Notes: a model not told the origin generated them from the sequence alone. A stretch of DNA of 64,000 nt from JAFAXA01 sp963777325 (GCA_963777325.1 CAVZQE010000018.1:747629-811628); one strand, 5' to 3'. Counted from the first letter of the stretch, positions 16,830 to 26,653 are shown. Made by a program: numbers and translations.

Positions 16830-19800
16830 TTACGCGACCACGGCCCGGATGCGCTGGCTGGCGACGGTGAGCATGGCGAGATCCGGGGCGGGGGCGCGAG
16901 CGATGTCGGCGAGCACGCCCTGCACCGGCGAGCCCGGCCCCGCCTTGCGGCTGACCCAATCGGGAAGGCCGTCGCCCGCTCCGTTGACGCCGTCAGCGAC
17001 CATCCGCCGCACGATCGCGCGCTGCTGGGCGTAGGAATCGTCGACCAGCGTGTCCACGACCATGCGCTGCCACTCGGTGGTTGCAGGTAGGATCCGCGCC
17101 TGCCGCCGGAGCGTGAGCAGGCCGAGCGCCTCGCCCGCGCCGAAATACAGCCGGGCAAGATCCAGCATGTCGCGCCCGGTCTCCTCCCTGACCTGCACGA
17201 TGTCCATCGCGGTACTGAGCGCGTTCAGCACCAGCACGCGGTCGGCCAGCTCCGCGGGCGCCCCCGCCTCGACATAGGAGCTCCGGCGCTTCTCGTTCAG
17301 CGCACGTCCGCTCTCCGGTAGTAGCTCCGTCACGTGCGCCGCGAGCATGTGCATGCCAGGCTGGAACTCGCGAATGCGGGCGCCGACCTCGAGCGGGAGC
17401 CCGGAGAGCAGGAACCAGCGGACGGCCTGGTCCACGACCTCCATCACCGCCAGGAGGAGCAGGCTCTGCGCCGAGGCGGGCACCTCGTTGTCCAGCGCCT
17501 CGATCGATCGCCAGACCGCCTCAAGCTCGAACACTTCGCGCACGATCAGATACGCCCGCGCGATCGCGTCGGCTTCGCGCCCGGTCCGCGCCTTGGTGTC
17601 CTCGACGAAGCTCGGTCCCATACGGTTGACGAGCCCGTTCGCCACGCAGGTGGCGATGATTTCCCGCCGCAGCCGGTGCCCGTTGAGCACGTCCGGCCCC
17701 AGCCGGCTCATCGCCTGCGGAAAATAGGCGAGCAGTTCCGCGCGCAGTTCCGGCTGGTCCGGCAGGTCGGAGGCGAGCAGTTCGTCGTAGAGCACGTTCT
17801 TGGCGTAGGCGAGCAGGACCGCGCTCTCCGGCCGGGTGAGGCCGCGCTTGGCGGCGGCCCGCTGCGCGATCGCCTCGTCGTCGGGCAGGAACTCCACCGC
17901 GCGGTCCAGCCGCCCGGCGCGCTCCATGCCGCGCATGAGCCTTGCTTGCGCGTCGAGCGACGACGCCGCCCGTGCCTCGGCAAGCGACAGCGCCAGTGTC
18001 TGCAGGTAATTGTCCCGCAGCACCAGTTGCTCGACCTCGTCGGTCATGCTGGCGAGGAAGGCGGCACGCTGCTCGGCCGGGACCAGCTTGGCCCCGATCA
18101 GGTCGTCGGCGCCGATCTTGATGTTCACCTCGTGGTCCGACGTGTCCACGCCGGCCGAGTTGTCGATTGCATCGGTGTTGAGACGGCCGCCGGCGAGCGC
18201 GAACTCGATCCGGGCGCGCTGGGTGATGGCGAGATTGGCGCCCTCGCCGATCACCTTGGCCCGCACCGCCGGCGCGTCCACCCGCAAGCTGTCATTGGCG
18301 CGGTCGCCGGCATCGGCGTGGGTCTCGGTCGAGGCCTTGACGTAGGTGCCGATGCCGCCGAACCACAGCAGGTCCACGTCGAGCCGCAGCAAGGTCTGGA
18401 TGAGTTGCTGCGGCGAGACGCTTTCCGGCGCGATGCCAAGGGCGCGGCGCGCCTCGGGCGAGAGCCTGATCGACTTGGCCCGGCGGTCGTAGATCGCGCC
18501 ACCCCTGGACAGCTTGGAGACGTCGTAGTCCTCCCAGCTGGAGCGCGGCATGTCGAAGAGCCGCTTGCGCTCTTGCCAGCTCGTCTCCGGATCCGGATCG
18601 GGGTCGATGAAGATATGCATGTGGTTGAATGCGGCTACGAGCTTGATGTGCCGCGAGAGCAGCATGCCGTTGCCGAACACGTCGCCCGCCATGTCGCCCA
18701 CGCCCACGCAGGTGAAGTCGGTCGTCTGGATGTTGGTGCCCATCTCGCGGAAGTGCCGCTTGACGGCTTCCCACGCGCCCTTGGCGGTGATGCCCATGCC
18801 CTTGTGGTCGTAGCCGACCGAGCCGCCGCTGGCGAAGGCGTCGCCGAGCCAATACCCGTAGTCGATGGCCACGCCGTTGGCGATGTCGGAGAAAGTGGCC
18901 GTGCCCTTGTCCGCCGCGACCACCAGATAGGGGTCGTCAGGGTCACGCCGCACCACGTCCGCCGGCGGCACCACCGTCTCGCCCTGCAAGTTGTCGGTGA
19001 TGTCGAGCAGCCCGAACATCAAGTATTTGTAGCAGCCGATCACCTCCTGCATCAGCGCGTCGCGGCCGCCCGCGGGCGGGTTCTTGACGACAAAGCCGCC
19101 CTTTGAGCCGACCGGCACGATGACTGCGTTCTTGACCATCTGCGCCTTCATCAGGCCGAGCACCTCGGTGCGAAAATCCTCCTTGCGGTCCGACCAGCGG
19201 ATGCCGCCGCGCGCCACCTTGCCGCCGCGCAGATGGCAACCCTCCATGCGCGGGCTGTAGACCGACACCTCGACCAGCGGGCGCGGCAGTGGCAGCAGGT
19301 CGATCTCGCGGCTGGCGAGCTTGAGCGAGAGATAGGGCTTCGGCTCGCCGGCCTCGGTGCGCTGGTAGAAATTGGTGCGCAGCGTCTTGGTGATGAGTAA
19401 GAGGTAGGCGCGCAGGATGCGGTCCTGGTCGAGGTTGTCGACCTCCTCGAGCGAGGTCGTGATCTCGTCGGCGATCGCCTGCGTCCCGGCGGCATCATTC
19501 TGGCGCGACGGGTCGAACTGCGCCTCGAACAAGTCTACCAGCCGGCGGGCGAGCCCCGGGTGAGCGTTGAGCGTGTCCTCCATGTAGGCCTGGCTGAAGC
19601 TGCTTCCGGCCTGACGCAGCAGCTTGCAGTAGGCGCGCAGGACCACCGCCTGGCGGGCGGACAACCCGGCCGAGAGGACGAGCCGGTTGAACCCGTCATC
19701 CTCGACTATGCCGGACCACACCTGGCGCAGCGCGTCCTCGAACAGCCCGCGCCCGTCCGCCTGGTCGCCCGCGGCCTTGCGCTCGAGCGTGAAGTCCTGC

Positions 19801-21512
19801 AGCCACACGGGCGTCCCGTTCGCGGGCGTGATCTCGTCCGGGATCTCGGTGATCACGCGCACGCCGAGGTTCTCCAGCATCGGCAAGATGTCCGAGAGCG
19901 GGATCGGCGCGCCCGCGCGCGCCGTCTTGAGCCGCAGGTTCGGCCCGGAGGACGTGAGCGCAATCGCGATCGGGGCGCCCTTCTCCACCTCATGCACCAA
20001 GGCGATGTCGGGCACCGCTTCGTTCGCGGAGTGCCGCGACGTGTAGCCGGACGGGAAGGCGTTGCCGAAGCGGCGCAACACGCCTCCGGCGTCCTTGCGC
20101 CCGTGCGCGCCGACGAGGGCTTCGCTCAGGCGGTCGGCCCAGCTCCGCGCCGCTTCGGCGAGCTGGCGTTCGATCGCGGCGACGTCGGCCTGCGTCTCGC
20201 CCGGCGTCGCGAGCACCACGCGCAGACATGCGAGGCCGGCGTCATCGAAACTGGTGGAATCCGTCATCAAGCGGCCACCGAGCGCCTGTTCGAGGATCGT
20301 CGTCGCCCGCCGCCGGAGCTCGGCGTTGTAGCGGTCCCGCGGCATGTAAACGAGACAGGTGACGGAACGGCCGAACGGGTCTCGCAGTGCCAGGAGCCGG
20401 ATGCGCGGCCGCTGCCGCAAGTGCAGGACGGCGAGCGCCGTACCGAAGAGCTGCTGCTCATCAATCTGGAACAGCTCGTCGTGCGGGAAGCTGTCGAGGA
20501 TGCGCCGCAACGCCTGTCCGTTGTGGCTGTCCGGCGCGAACCCGGACCGCCCGAGGCAACGCCGGACCTTCTCGCGCAACATCGGGATCTCGTGCGCGGG
20601 GCGGCCATGAAAGGTCATGGTGAACAGTCCGAGCAGCAGCTTCAGGCCGATGACGTTTCCGCTTGCGTCAAACTGCTTCAGCACGACCGCGTCCATCGGC
20701 ACGGGCCGGTACACGGTGGACCGGCGGCTGGACTTGGCAACCAGCAGGGGCGTGGGCGCCTGTAGGGTGGCCTTCACCGTGGGCGAGGCTTGCGCCATGG
20801 CGCGCAGCCCGTCGAAGACCAGCGTCTCGTCCTGCCTGAGCACACCCTTGCCGGTGTCAGGGACGATCCGCGCCCGGTCCGGGCCGAGCTCGTATTCGCG
20901 ATAGCCGAGAAAGATGAAGTTGTCGTCCTCCAGCGAGCGCAGCAGGGTCGCGGCTTCCGCGGCTTCCGCCTTGTCGCCCCGGGCGTGCTCCACCTCCGCC
21001 GCCATCCGGCCGGCCGCCTCGCGCAGCGAGGCCCAGGCTTCGACGGCGGCGCGCACGTCGCCTAGCACCGACTCGAGCTTGCCGACGATGGCCGGGTAGC
21101 GATCCTCGGCCACCTCGCCCTCGAGCTCGGCGCGCATCATCGAGACCTTGGCGCCCGACTGGTCGCGCACCACCGGATGGATGATCAGGGGCGCTTCGAG
21201 GCCCAGCTCCGCCAGCGCGGCGCCGGCGCTCGCGACCAGGAACGGCATGTCGTCGGTGACGATCTCCACCACGCTGCCTTCGCCCTCGCCGGCGGGGGGC
21301 AGCACCCGGACGAGCGGCTTGCCTGGGGTCCGGCCGGCCCCGAAGCTCCGCAGCGAGCGGGCGGCCGAGGAGAGGGCGGCGGCGTCGCGCGACAGCACGT
21401 CCCCGGGCGCGACGTTGCGGTAGCATTCGCGTATGAACTCCGCGCCGTTCTCGTCCATTGCGGCAGCCGCGTCGATGAGAGCGTCTTTCTGGGTGTCGTC
21501 GGTGGACGGCAT
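16830..21512 (-). CDS. gdhB: NAD-specific glutamate dehydrogenase, large (about 180 kDa) class
   Basis: Oxidatively deaminates glutamate to 2-oxoglutarate, feeding carbon to the TCA cycle. At 1560 aa it belongs to the large L-GDH class known from Pseudomonas, Caulobacter and Streptomyces. An N-terminal regulatory half with ACT-like and helical segments precedes the catalytic core (GGIRWSDRKEDFRTEVLGL, then VPVGSKGGFV with the catalytic lysine, about residues 790-840) and a helical C-terminal domain. It lies between the GltI-like gene (65 bases upstream) and aspA (23 bases downstream), so it is clearly catabolic. Confidence 0.93.
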   Translation of the reverse strand: MPSTDDTQKDALIDAAAAMDENGAEFIRECYRNVAPGDVLSRDAAALSSAARSLRSFGAGRTPGKPLVRVLPPAGEGEGSVVEIVTDDMPFLVASAGAALAELGLEAPLIIHPVVRDQSGAKVSMMRAELEGEVAEDRYPAIVGKLESVLGDVRAAVEAWASLREAAGRMAAEVEHARGDKAEAAEAATLLRSLEDDNFIFLGYREYELGPDRARIVPDTGKGVLRQDETLVFDGLRAMAQASPTVKATLQAPTPLLVAKSSRRSTVYRPVPMDAVVLKQFDASGNVIGLKLLLGLFTMTFHGRPAHEIPMLREKVRRCLGRSGFAPDSHNGQALRRILDSFPHDELFQIDEQQLFGTALAVLHLRQRPRIRLLALRDPFGRSVTCLVYMPRDRYNAELRRRATTILEQALGGRLMTDSTSFDDAGLACLRVVLATPGETQADVAAIERQLAEAARSWADRLSEALVGAHGRKDAGGVLRRFGNAFPSGYTSRHSANEAVPDIALVHEVEKGAPIAIALTSSGPNLRLKTARAGAPIPLSDILPMLENLGVRVITEIPDEITPANGTPVWLQDFTLERKAAGDQADGRGLFEDALRQVWSGIVEDDGFNRLVLSAGLSARQAVVLRAYCKLLRQAGSSFSQAYMEDTLNAHPGLARRLVDLFEAQFDPSRQNDAAGTQAIADEITTSLEEVDNLDQDRILRAYLLLITKTLRTNFYQRTEAGEPKPYLSLKLASREIDLLPLPRPLVEVSVYSPRMEGCHLRGGKVARGGIRWSDRKEDFRTEVLGLMKAQMVKNAVIVPVGSKGGFVVKNPPAGGRDALMQEVIGCYKYLMFGLLDITDNLQGETVVPPADVVRRDPDDPYLVVAADKGTATFSDIANGVAIDYGYWLGDAFASGGSVGYDHKGMGITAKGAWEAVKRHFREMGTNIQTTDFTCVGVGDMAGDVFGNGMLLSRHIKLVAAFNHMHIFIDPDPDPETSWQERKRLFDMPRSSWEDYDVSKLSRGGAIYDRRAKSIRLSPEARRALGIAPESVSPQQLIQTLLRLDVDLLWFGGIGTYVKASTETHADAGDRANDSLRVDAPAVRAKVIGEGANLAITQRARIEFALAGGRLNTDAIDNSAGVDTSDHEVNIKIGADDLIGAKLVPAEQRAAFLASMTDEVEQLVLRDNYLQTLALSLAEARAASSLDAQARLMRGMERAGRLDRAVEFLPDDEAIAQRAAAKRGLTRPESAVLLAYAKNVLYDELLASDLPDQPELRAELLAYFPQAMSRLGPDVLNGHRLRREIIATCVANGLVNRMGPSFVEDTKARTGREADAIARAYLIVREVFELEAVWRSIEALDNEVPASAQSLLLLAVMEVVDQAVRWFLLSGLPLEVGARIREFQPGMHMLAAHVTELLPESGRALNEKRRSSYVEAGAPAELADRVLVLNALSTAMDIVQVREETGRDMLDLARLYFGAGEALGLLTLRRQARILPATTEWQRMVVDTLVDDSYAQQRAIVRRMVADGVNGAGDGLPDWVSRKAGPGSPVQGVLADIARAPAPDLAMLTVASQRIRAVVA

Positions 21513-21577
21513 TCGTCAGTCTCCTCGGAAGTCCGCGCTTTCTCGTCGTAACCCCTGCAAGGCCGTCCGCAGCCGAG

Positions 21578-22471
21578 CTAGATTCCGGCCGGGTTCTCGC
21601 TGAGCACGTCGAAGATGTCCGCAAGCTGGGGGCTCATTGGAATGCCGAGCACGCGCCCGCCCGGCAGCCGGCCCTCGAACCAATGATTGTACAGCCGGCC
21701 CAGCTCGCGGTCGTCGGCCATGCGGCGGAAGGTCTGGGTAACGATGTCCGCCATCGCCGGATCATCGCGCCGATACATCAGCCCGTATGGCTCGTAGGAG
21801 AGATAGTCGCCCACGACCTTGAACGTGCGGCCGTTCGGGGCCGTGGCGATCAGGCCGTAGAGCAGCACGTCGTCGGTGGCGAAGGCGTCGGCGCCGCCCG
21901 AGGCGAGCCGCGCGAAGGATTCGGCGTGATCCGGCGTCACGATGATGTGAAGTCCGAGCTTCTGCTTCGCGTCCAACGTACGGATCGCAGCCTCGTTCGT
22001 CGTTCCCGCGGTCACAACCACGGTTTTCCCGCGCAGGTCGTCGAGCGAGCTGACCCGGCTGTTGCGCGCGACCAGCAGCTTGGTGCCCGCGATGAAGATG
22101 ATCGGCGAGAACGCCACTTCGCGCTGACGGGGCCGGCTGGCGGTGGTCGAGCCGCACTCCAGGTCGATCGCGCCGGACCGCAGCGCAGGGATGCGGTTCT
22201 CCGGGGTGACCGGCTGGTAGCGGACCTGCACGGAGGGAGCGCCGAGCGTTGCGGCGATGTCCTTCACGATTGCGAGGCACAGGTCGATCGAGTAGCCGAC
22301 GGGCTGCCCGCCCGGCGCCCTGAAGGAGAACGGGATCGAGGACTCGCGGAAGCCGAGCGTGATCGCGCCCGTGTCGTGGACCTTCTTGAGAGTGCCGGCG
22401 AGCCGATCGTCCTCGGCCACGGCCGGGCGGGCCAGCAGGGCGACCGCCGCGAGCAGGAGCAGCGAGCGCAT
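21578..22471 (-). CDS. gltI: Glutamate/aspartate-type periplasmic binding protein (GltI-like)
   Basis: The 297-aa protein has a signal peptide (about 1-19, ending AVA) and a type II amino-acid-binding fold. It follows E. coli GltI closely, with GFRESSIPFSF, GYSIDLC, the NRIPALRSGAIDLECGSTT stretch and VVTAGTTNE. Its usual permease and ATPase partners (GltJKL) are absent from the neighbourhood; a proton/sodium symporter gene sits 11 bases upstream instead. It either serves an ABC system encoded elsewhere or senses acidic amino acids. Ligand assignment is by family. Confidence 0.85.
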   Translation of the reverse strand: MRSLLLLAAVALLARPAVAEDDRLAGTLKKVHDTGAITLGFRESSIPFSFRAPGGQPVGYSIDLCLAIVKDIAATLGAPSVQVRYQPVTPENRIPALRSGAIDLECGSTTASRPRQREVAFSPIIFIAGTKLLVARNSRVSSLDDLRGKTVVVTAGTTNEAAIRTLDAKQKLGLHIIVTPDHAESFARLASGGADAFATDDVLLYGLIATAPNGRTFKVVGDYLSYEPYGLMYRRDDPAMADIVTQTFRRMADDRELGRLYNHWFEGRLPGGRVLGIPMSPQLADIFDVLSENPAGI

Positions 22472-22482
22472 CCGCCCCCTCC

Positions 22483-23754
22483 TCACACCGGTTCGGCCCG
22501 GATCTCGGCGAACTCGTCCGGGACGACGACCGCCGCCGCGCCCTCCCATTTGTGGACCGCCACGGTCGCCAGCGAGTTGCCGATTACGTTTGTGGCGGAG
22601 CGGCCCATGTCGAGGAACTGATCGACGCCGATGACGAGCAGCAGCCCGGCATCCGGGATGTTGAATTGCGGCAGGATCGCCGCGATCACGACCAGCGACG
22701 CCCGCGGCACGCCGGCCATCCCCTTGCTGGTCAGCATCAGGATGAGGAGCATGGTCATCTCCTGCCCGAGCGTGAGCGGGATGTTGTAGGCCTGCGCGAT
22801 GAACAGGGCCGCGAACGTGCAGTACATCATCGAGCCGTCGAGGTTGAAGGAATACCCAAGCGGCAGGACGAAGCTGATGATGCGCTGCGACACCGGGTAT
22901 TTGGCGAGCTGCTCCATCGTCACCGGATAGGCGGCTTCGCTGCTGGCGGTGCTGAAGGCCAGCAGGAAAGGTTCCCGGATCAGCGTGAACAGCCGCACGA
23001 CGCCCTTGCCGATCAGCAGGAAGCCGACCAGCCCCATCACCAGCCAGAGCACGAGGAGGCTGAGGTAGAACGAGCCGACGAACTTGCCGTAGGTGACCAG
23101 GATGCCGAGGCCCTGGGTGGCAATGATCGCAGTCATCGCAGCGAAAACCGCCACGGGCGCGAAGTTCATGACATAGCCCGTCACCTTGAGGATGATATGG
23201 GCGAGCTCCTCGATGATATGAACAATGGCCTTCGCCTTCTCGCCGACCGCGGCGGCGGCCACCCCGAAGAAGATCGAGAACACCACGATCTGCAGGATCT
23301 CGTTGTTCGCCATCGCCTCGGCCGCGCTGCGCGGCACGAGGTGGGCGATGAAGTCCTTCAGGTTGAGCGACGAGGCGCGCAGGTTGGCCGTCGCATTGAT
23401 GTCGGGCAGCGGCAGGTTGAGGTTGCTGCCTGGCCTGATCAGGTTGACCAGCAACAGCCCGAGCAGCAGGGAGACGAACGAAGCCGAAACGAACCAGATC
23501 ATCGCCTTCAGGCCGACGCGACCGATGGTCTTGGTGTCGCTCATATGGGCAATGCCGGCCACCAGCGTCGCGAACACCAGCGGCGCGATGATCATCTTGA
23601 TCAGCCGCAGGAAGATGTCGGTCACCAGGCTGAAATAGCCGGCGATCGACTTGGCCGTCTCCGCGTCGGGCGCGGACACGTTCACGATGTAGCCGAGGAC
23701 GATGCCGAGGATCATGCCGATGAGAATGGCGGTCGTGATCGTCTTTGACGACAT
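22483..23754 (-). CDS. gltP: Dicarboxylate/acidic amino-acid:cation symporter (DAACS family)
   Basis: Inner-membrane transporter of 423 aa. Family hallmarks include the serine-rich FSTASSEAAYP hairpin region, the PLGYSFNLDGS motif and the late DQFLDMGRSATNVIGN segment, whose R-S-A-T-N residues contact substrate in relatives. Glutamate/aspartate or C4-dicarboxylates are the possible cargoes; the following glutamate dehydrogenase and aspartase genes favour acidic amino acids. It is the first gene of the leftward operon, with a G-rich ribosome site just before the ATG. Confidence 0.86.
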   Translation of the reverse strand: MSSKTITTAILIGMILGIVLGYIVNVSAPDAETAKSIAGYFSLVTDIFLRLIKMIIAPLVFATLVAGIAHMSDTKTIGRVGLKAMIWFVSASFVSLLLGLLLVNLIRPGSNLNLPLPDINATANLRASSLNLKDFIAHLVPRSAAEAMANNEILQIVVFSIFFGVAAAAVGEKAKAIVHIIEELAHIILKVTGYVMNFAPVAVFAAMTAIIATQGLGILVTYGKFVGSFYLSLLVLWLVMGLVGFLLIGKGVVRLFTLIREPFLLAFSTASSEAAYPVTMEQLAKYPVSQRIISFVLPLGYSFNLDGSMMYCTFAALFIAQAYNIPLTLGQEMTMLLILMLTSKGMAGVPRASLVVIAAILPQFNIPDAGLLLVIGVDQFLDMGRSATNVIGNSLATVAVHKWEGAAAVVVPDEFAEIRAEPV

Positions 23755-24045
23755 TTGTTCCCCCCCGCAGCGGATAGGCTGCCATATTGGCGGGCAATGT
23801 AGAGGTAATCGCGGGGTCGCGAAAGACGCGGGTTCGCGGTGACTTGAGCTCCCGGATCTCCTCGGTAAATGAGGGGGTGCCCGGCATCGACCCCGTGCTG
23901 GGTGTGGACTGGTTCGTCCCGGGCGGTCTGGCTCTCCACGGAACGAGACAGCTGTTGGTGCGGCCGCTGAAACGCGGCACCGTCTCAAGTAGTTTGGAAC
24001 GATGTCGCCATGTTTTCGCCACCAGAGTTCCGGTATTGTCGCTCC

Positions 24046-24339
24046 ATGCGAAACCGTTTGGCCCTGTTGACGGGCGTGCTGCTGCTCTCCGCCGCTCCGG
24101 CGATGGCGCGGCCCTATCCCTATTACCCACCCGTTCCCCCGCCGCGCTACGAGGCGGTGCCCGTGGCTCCGCCCGGCGCAGTGATCTGGCAGCCGGGTCA
24201 CTGGCAGTGGGGCGGACGGGCGTATGTCTGGATTCCGGGGCGCTATGTGCAGCGCTATCCGCACTACGCCCAGTATGCGCCGGGCCACTGGGCGCTGCGC
24301 GGGGGTGCGTGGGTCTGGGTGCCCGCGCACTGGCGTTGA
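24046..24339 (+). CDS. Exported YXWGXW-repeat protein
   Basis: A 97-aa protein with a signal peptide (about residues 1-21, ending AMARP), a Pro/Tyr-rich stretch and three tryptophan-rich repeats: PGHWQWGGRAYVWIPGRY, then PGHWALRGGAWVWVPAHW. This matches the YXWGXW (BcpO-related WXXGXW) group of small envelope proteins, whose function is unknown. It has no obvious operon partner. Confidence 0.7.
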   Translation: MRNRLALLTGVLLLSAAPAMARPYPYYPPVPPPRYEAVPVAPPGAVIWQPGHWQWGGRAYVWIPGRYVQRYPHYAQYAPGHWALRGGAWVWVPAHWR

Positions 24340-24409
24340 AGGAGCGCCGGCCGGACCTTACTCCGGCGGAGGAGATCCTGACGTCAGACCACCGCCAGAT
24401 CATGGGCAG

Positions 24410-24727
24410 TCACGATCTGGCCTTCGCAATATCGCGCGACCGGCGCAGGCTAGGTCTCGTCACTGCCGAACGCGCGCTCTGCGTCACGCCGGCTTCCTGG
24501 GCGATGCGCGCGACATCCTCGGCCGGCGAATAATCCTCATTCATATGCATCATGAAGGTGCCGAAATTTACATGCTGCGCATGCGCGATCTGGGTCCGGC
24601 TCTCATACTCCACCGCCGGCCTGCAGATCGCCTCATGCACCAGCACGCTGCAGGTCATGTGCGGCGCCCGCCCCGGCACCGCCGGCGTCACGAGCTTGTT
24701 GCCCCTTGGGCTGGGCCGGACAACCAC
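24410..24727 (-). pseudogene. Possible gene fragment of unknown origin
   Basis: An open frame of about 105 codons in a 495-base stretch (24340-24834) otherwise lacking genes. The middle, VNFGTFMMHMNEDYSPAED followed by VARIAQEAG, looks protein-like and less GC-biased than its surroundings, while both ends look random. No ribosome site and no family I can name with confidence. It is most likely a decayed fragment. Nothing else in the gap is recognisable except the ribosome site of the next gene. Confidence 0.2.
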
Positions 24728-24834
24728 GTGCAGCCGGGCCGAATGACCCAGAGTTGTGCAACCCTTGGGCGCGGACGCAGGTTTGAGCCCGTGCGCCGTC
24801 CATCGGCGACGCCGGACCGGAAAGGAGACGCCCG

Positions 24835-25020
24835 ATGTGGTTCGTTTTCTGGCTGCTGATCCTGTTCCTGCTGTTCAGCGGCAGCGGATACTACGGATAC
24901 CGTCGATCGTATTACGGGCGCTCCACCGCGTTCGGCTGGGTCGGAATCCTCATCATTGTTTTCCTCATCCTGGCGCTCTGGGGCGGTCCCCACTGGGGCT
25001 ATTACGGGTCCTATCGGTAA
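24835..25020 (+). CDS. Small hydrophobic membrane protein (DUF3309-like)
   Basis: A 61-aa protein made of two hydrophobic segments (about residues 2-15 and 33-50) separated by a Tyr/Arg-rich loop, with a Gly/Tyr-rich end. The layout resembles DUF3309-type small membrane proteins. AAAGGAGA lies eight bases before the ATG, which supports real translation despite the small size. Function unknown. Confidence 0.6.
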   Translation: MWFVFWLLILFLLFSGSGYYGYRRSYYGRSTAFGWVGILIIVFLILALWGGPHWGYYGSYR

Positions 25021-25025
25021 GCGGC

Positions 25026-25874
25026 TTACCCCCGCTCGCAGGCGACGAGCCAGACCGCTCCGGGCAGCAGGACCGAGTCGCCGCGCAGGTAGGGACGCAG
25101 CCGCTCCCGGAGCGTCGCGATCACGGCGGGCTTGGCGTCGGGGTGATCCCGCAACGCACGGCTGGCGGCTCCGATCTCGACGGCCTGGCGGCAGGCGCGG
25201 TCCAGGCCGCCCCCGCCCGCGATGTCGAACTCGAGGTCGAGCGGGGTGAACCGGGGCGCCGTGAATCCGGCCGCCGCTAGGATGCGGGCGACGTGGCCGG
25301 GGTCGGCGAAGGCGAACGGGCCGGGTTCTCCCGGCTCCAGCTTCGGCACTTTCGGCACGTGCTGGTAGGCTGCGGCGAGGGGCACCTTCATCCACCCGTT
25401 CTCGTCGAGGCTGCGCCAGCACGCAAAAACCAGCCGCCCGCCGGGGCGCAACGCGGTCCGCAGATGGGCGAACGCCGAAACGGGGTCGCCGAAGAACATG
25501 ACGCCGAAGCGCGAGAACAGCAGGTCCATCCCGCCCGGCAACGCGACCGTTGCGGCGTCGCCTTCCAGCCAGGAGACGTTCGGTCGGTCCGCGCTCCGCC
25601 GGCGGGCAACCGAGAGCAGCGGCGCGGACACGTCGAGGCCGAGCACGGAGCCCTGCGCGCCGACCCGGTCGGCCAGGAGGAGCGTGGTCGCTCCGCAGCC
25701 GCAGCCGACATCGATGACCCGCTCGCCCGAAGCGGCCCCGGAATGCGCGATGGCGCGCTCGGCGACGGCGGCCAACATGGCGTCGGTATGCGCCTGCTGC
25801 GCGACCCAGCGCTCGCCGCCGCCGCCGTTCCAGTATTCGATCTGCTCGCGATGAAAGGCGTCCGTATCCGTCAT
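25026..25874 (-). CDS. Class I SAM-dependent methyltransferase
   Basis: A 282-aa protein. The SAM-binding motif I is VIDVGCGCGATTLLLA (about residues 53-68), followed by an acidic loop LGLDVS, motif II LLFSRFGVMFF and RPGGRLVFACWRS. This is the UbiE-like methyltransferase layout; the substrate is unknown. Its ATG overlaps the xth stop codon (ATGA), so the two are probably translated together, although no functional link is evident. Confidence 0.8.
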   Translation of the reverse strand: MTDTDAFHREQIEYWNGGGGERWVAQQAHTDAMLAAVAERAIAHSGAASGERVIDVGCGCGATTLLLADRVGAQGSVLGLDVSAPLLSVARRRSADRPNVSWLEGDAATVALPGGMDLLFSRFGVMFFGDPVSAFAHLRTALRPGGRLVFACWRSLDENGWMKVPLAAAYQHVPKVPKLEPGEPGPFAFADPGHVARILAAAGFTAPRFTPLDLEFDIAGGGGLDRACRQAVEIGAASRALRDHPDAKPAVIATLRERLRPYLRGDSVLLPGAVWLVACERG

Positions 25875-26653
25875 GCGTTGCTCAGCTCCACCATCACCGG
25901 CACGTGGTCCGAAGCGCGTTCCAGGCCGCGCTCGCGCCGGAACGGGTCCGCGCCGACCAGCCGCTCGGCCAGGGTCGGCGACAGCAGCACGTGATCGATG
26001 CGCAAGCCCTTGTCCCGCTGCCAGGCGCCCGCCTGATAGTCCCAGAACGTCCAGACCGGCCCGGAGGGATGGATCGCCCGGATCGCGTCGGTCAGGCCGA
26101 GCCAGAGCAGGCGGCGGAAGCGGGCGCGGCTCTCGGGCCGGACCAGCGCGTCGCCGGGCGGCAGCGTGCCGGGGGCGAAATCCTGGGCGTCCGGGCAGAT
26201 GTTGAAGTCGCCCGCGATCACGAGCGGCGTGTCGGTGGCGAGCAGCGCCTCGGCCCGGTCCGCGAGCCGGTCCATCCATTCGAGCTTGTAGGCGAACCCC
26301 GCCTCGCCGCCGGAATTGCCGTTGGGCAGATAGATGCCGGCGATGGTGATGCCGTCCGTCTCGCATTCGAGGTAGCGCGCCTGGGTGTCGGACTCGGGAA
26401 GGCCCGGCAGGCAGCGATGGGTGACGGCGAGCGGCGTGCCCACCCGGGACAGGACCGCGACGCCGTTATAGGCCTTCTGTCCGACCGCGCAGGAGCTGTA
26501 GCCGATCGAGGCGAAGGACTGCTCGGGGAAGGCGCGGGTCTCGCACTTGATCTCCTGCAACAGCAGGATGTCCGGCTCGGCCTGCTCCAGCCAGCGCAGC
26601 ACGTGCTGCTCGCGCTGACGGATCGAGTTCACGTTCCACGTCGCGATCTTCAC
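25871..26653 (-). CDS. xth: Exodeoxyribonuclease III
   Basis: AP endonuclease/3'-phosphodiesterase of base-excision repair, 260 aa. The family's metal and catalytic residues are visible in MKIATWNVNSIRQR, the ILLLQEIKC segment with its Glu, YLPNGN, IAGDFNI, LRIDHVLLS and the final SDHVPV. It lies 19 bases after erpA and overlaps the downstream methyltransferase gene by four bases. Confidence 0.93.
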   Translation of the reverse strand: MKIATWNVNSIRQREQHVLRWLEQAEPDILLLQEIKCETRAFPEQSFASIGYSSCAVGQKAYNGVAVLSRVGTPLAVTHRCLPGLPESDTQARYLECETDGITIAGIYLPNGNSGGEAGFAYKLEWMDRLADRAEALLATDTPLVIAGDFNICPDAQDFAPGTLPPGDALVRPESRARFRRLLWLGLTDAIRAIHPSGPVWTFWDYQAGAWQRDKGLRIDHVLLSPTLAERLVGADPFRRERGLERASDHVPVMVELSNA

